From: an uncultured Collinsella sp.
GTDB taxonomy: Bacteria > Actinomycetota > Coriobacteriia > Coriobacteriales > Coriobacteriaceae
Assembly (NCBI GenBank): GCA_900545995.1
Contig: URBM01000107.1
Location: 1 to 6,246, forward strand
Direction: 5' to 3'
DNA length: 6,246 nucleotides
Positions 5,609-6,246 of the stretch are shown here, piece by piece. A model generated the notes under the pieces. That model had not been told where the DNA came from. It made no database searches and worked only from the letters and a program-made list of their open reading frames with translations. A program made the translations under genes and the position numbers. Every line of letters starts with the position of its first letter. Position 1 is the stretch's first letter.

Positions 5609-5712
5609 TGCTTGTTACGGATGAGACAAAACATCCGGCCGCAGCTCTTTTATGCATTGTTACCGCTATCATGGTGACTCATGTGTCCACCCTATCCTAG
5701 GAGGTATGAAGC

Positions 5713-6246
5713 ATGCTTATTGCATTGCAGGGCGCCGTTTCGCAGGGCGTCCTCTGGGGCATTATGGTGCTTGGCGTGTTTATCACGTTCCGCCTGCTCG
5801 ACATCCCCGATATGACCTGCGACGGCAGCTTTGCCCTTGGCGGCTGCGTCTGCGCCGTGCTCATCGTCAATAACAACGTCGACCCGCTGCTCGCTGTTTT
5901 GGCCGGCATGTGCGCCAGTGCCATCGCGGGCGCCGTCACGGGCATTTTGACCACCGTCTTTGAGATTCCCGCGATCCTCGCCGGAATCCTCACCCAGATC
6001 AGCCTGTGGTCCATCAACCTGCGCATCATGGGCAAATCCAATACGCCCATCCTTGCCAAGGGCACCATCTTCTCGTCTGTTAGCAACATGACGGGCCTGC
6101 CACAGTCCACCGTCGCCATCATCCTGGGCATCTTGCTCGCTGTGGCCATCGTTGCCATCCTGTACTGGTTCTTTGGCACCGAGATCGGCTCGGCGCTGCG
6201 CGCCACCGGCAACAACGAGTACATGATCCGCGCCCTGGGCGTCAAC
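5713..6246 (+). CDS. ABC importer permease (COG4120, TrpY-like), 3' end outside window
   Basis: The visible 178 residues are the N-terminal part of an inner-membrane permease of the BPD_transp_2 (LivH-like) class, in the COG4120 group that accompanies COG2984 binding proteins. It forms the membrane channel of the importer. Hydrophobic segments lie at about 8-28, 38-53, 58-83, 86-104 and 132-154. Family segments are FRLLDIPDMTCDGSFALGG (26-44) and GTEIGSALRATGNNEYMIRALGVN (155-178), the latter being part of the cytoplasmic loop contacting the ATPase. The ATG at 5713 is preceded by TAGGAGG (5698-5704) with eight bases between; the ATG at 5706 is in another frame. The gene lies 204 bases after the binding protein. 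It is cut by the window end with no frameshift seen, and family members usually run to about 290-300 residues. An ATP-binding subunit gene should follow. Confidence 0.93.
   Translation, partial: MLIALQGAVSQGVLWGIMVLGVFITFRLLDIPDMTCDGSFALGGCVCAVLIVNNNVDPLLAVLAGMCASAIAGAVTGILTTVFEIPAILAGILTQISLWSINLRIMGKSNTPILAKGTIFSSVSNMTGLPQSTVAIILGILLAVAIVAILYWFFGTEIGSALRATGNNEYMIRALGVN

Noticed and set aside
4417..5634. 405-residue minus-strand open frame opposite the binding-protein gene
   Set aside because: The Val/Leu/Gly/Asp-rich translation is typical of an antisense shadow, and the plus-strand gene in the same place is unmistakable.
5652..5873. Small plus-strand open frame across the permease start
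   Set aside because: It overlaps the permease gene in another frame, and its ATG at 5706 is only one base from the ribosome site that serves the ATG at 5713.
3582..6246. A defence or otherwise new system built from the WYL regulator and its neighbours
   Set aside because: The downstream genes are clearly two parts of a common ABC importer and the upstream gene is asnS. No nuclease, helicase, toxin or other effector is present in the window.

Overview
The window is GC-rich, tightly packed bacterial DNA. Codon use, short gene spacing and the style of the proteins suggest a gut actinobacterium of the class Coriobacteriia, most likely Collinsella or a close relative. That assignment rests on recognition of protein style, not on a search. 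Every gene belongs to a known family. I found no rRNA, tRNA, CRISPR array, insertion sequence or phage gene, and no stretch over 300 bases without a gene; the longest gap is 244 bases (931-1174).

Layout: (1) On the minus strand, 930-28, is an alpha/beta hydrolase of the acetyl-esterase/feruloyl-esterase type; its stop codon runs into a perfect hairpin at the window edge. (2) Diverging from it, 1175-1738, is a stand-alone glucose-type PTS IIA protein. The shared 244-base region holds several palindromes, including GAAACGTTTC, which resembles a LacI-family operator. (3) After a strong terminator comes asnS (1920-3323), encoding asparaginyl-tRNA synthetase with a GTG start, followed by another strong terminator. 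(4) A short intergenic region with inverted and direct repeats leads to a WYL-type transcriptional regulator (3582-4367). (5) A candidate promoter and a 5' hairpin precede a lipoprotein substrate-binding protein of the ABC_sub_bind (COG2984, TrpX-like) family (4528-5508). Two hairpins separate it from the matching membrane permease (COG4120, TrpY-like, 5713 to the window end, truncated). An ATPase gene is expected just beyond the window.

How the parts work together: the last two genes are two components of one ABC importer, possibly for an aromatic amino acid, although the ligand cannot be read from the sequence. The esterase and the IIA protein face each other across a possible shared operator, which would fit joint carbohydrate-responsive control; this is inference. 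asnS is an isolated housekeeping unit. The regulator lies upstream of the importer in the same direction, but the importer has its own candidate promoter, so control of the importer by this regulator is only a possibility.

I see no convincing new system. The items most worth a second look are non-coding: the palindrome at 1118-1127, the repeat block at 3402-3464, the start-site inverted repeat at 3528-3576, and the paired hairpins between binding protein and permease.
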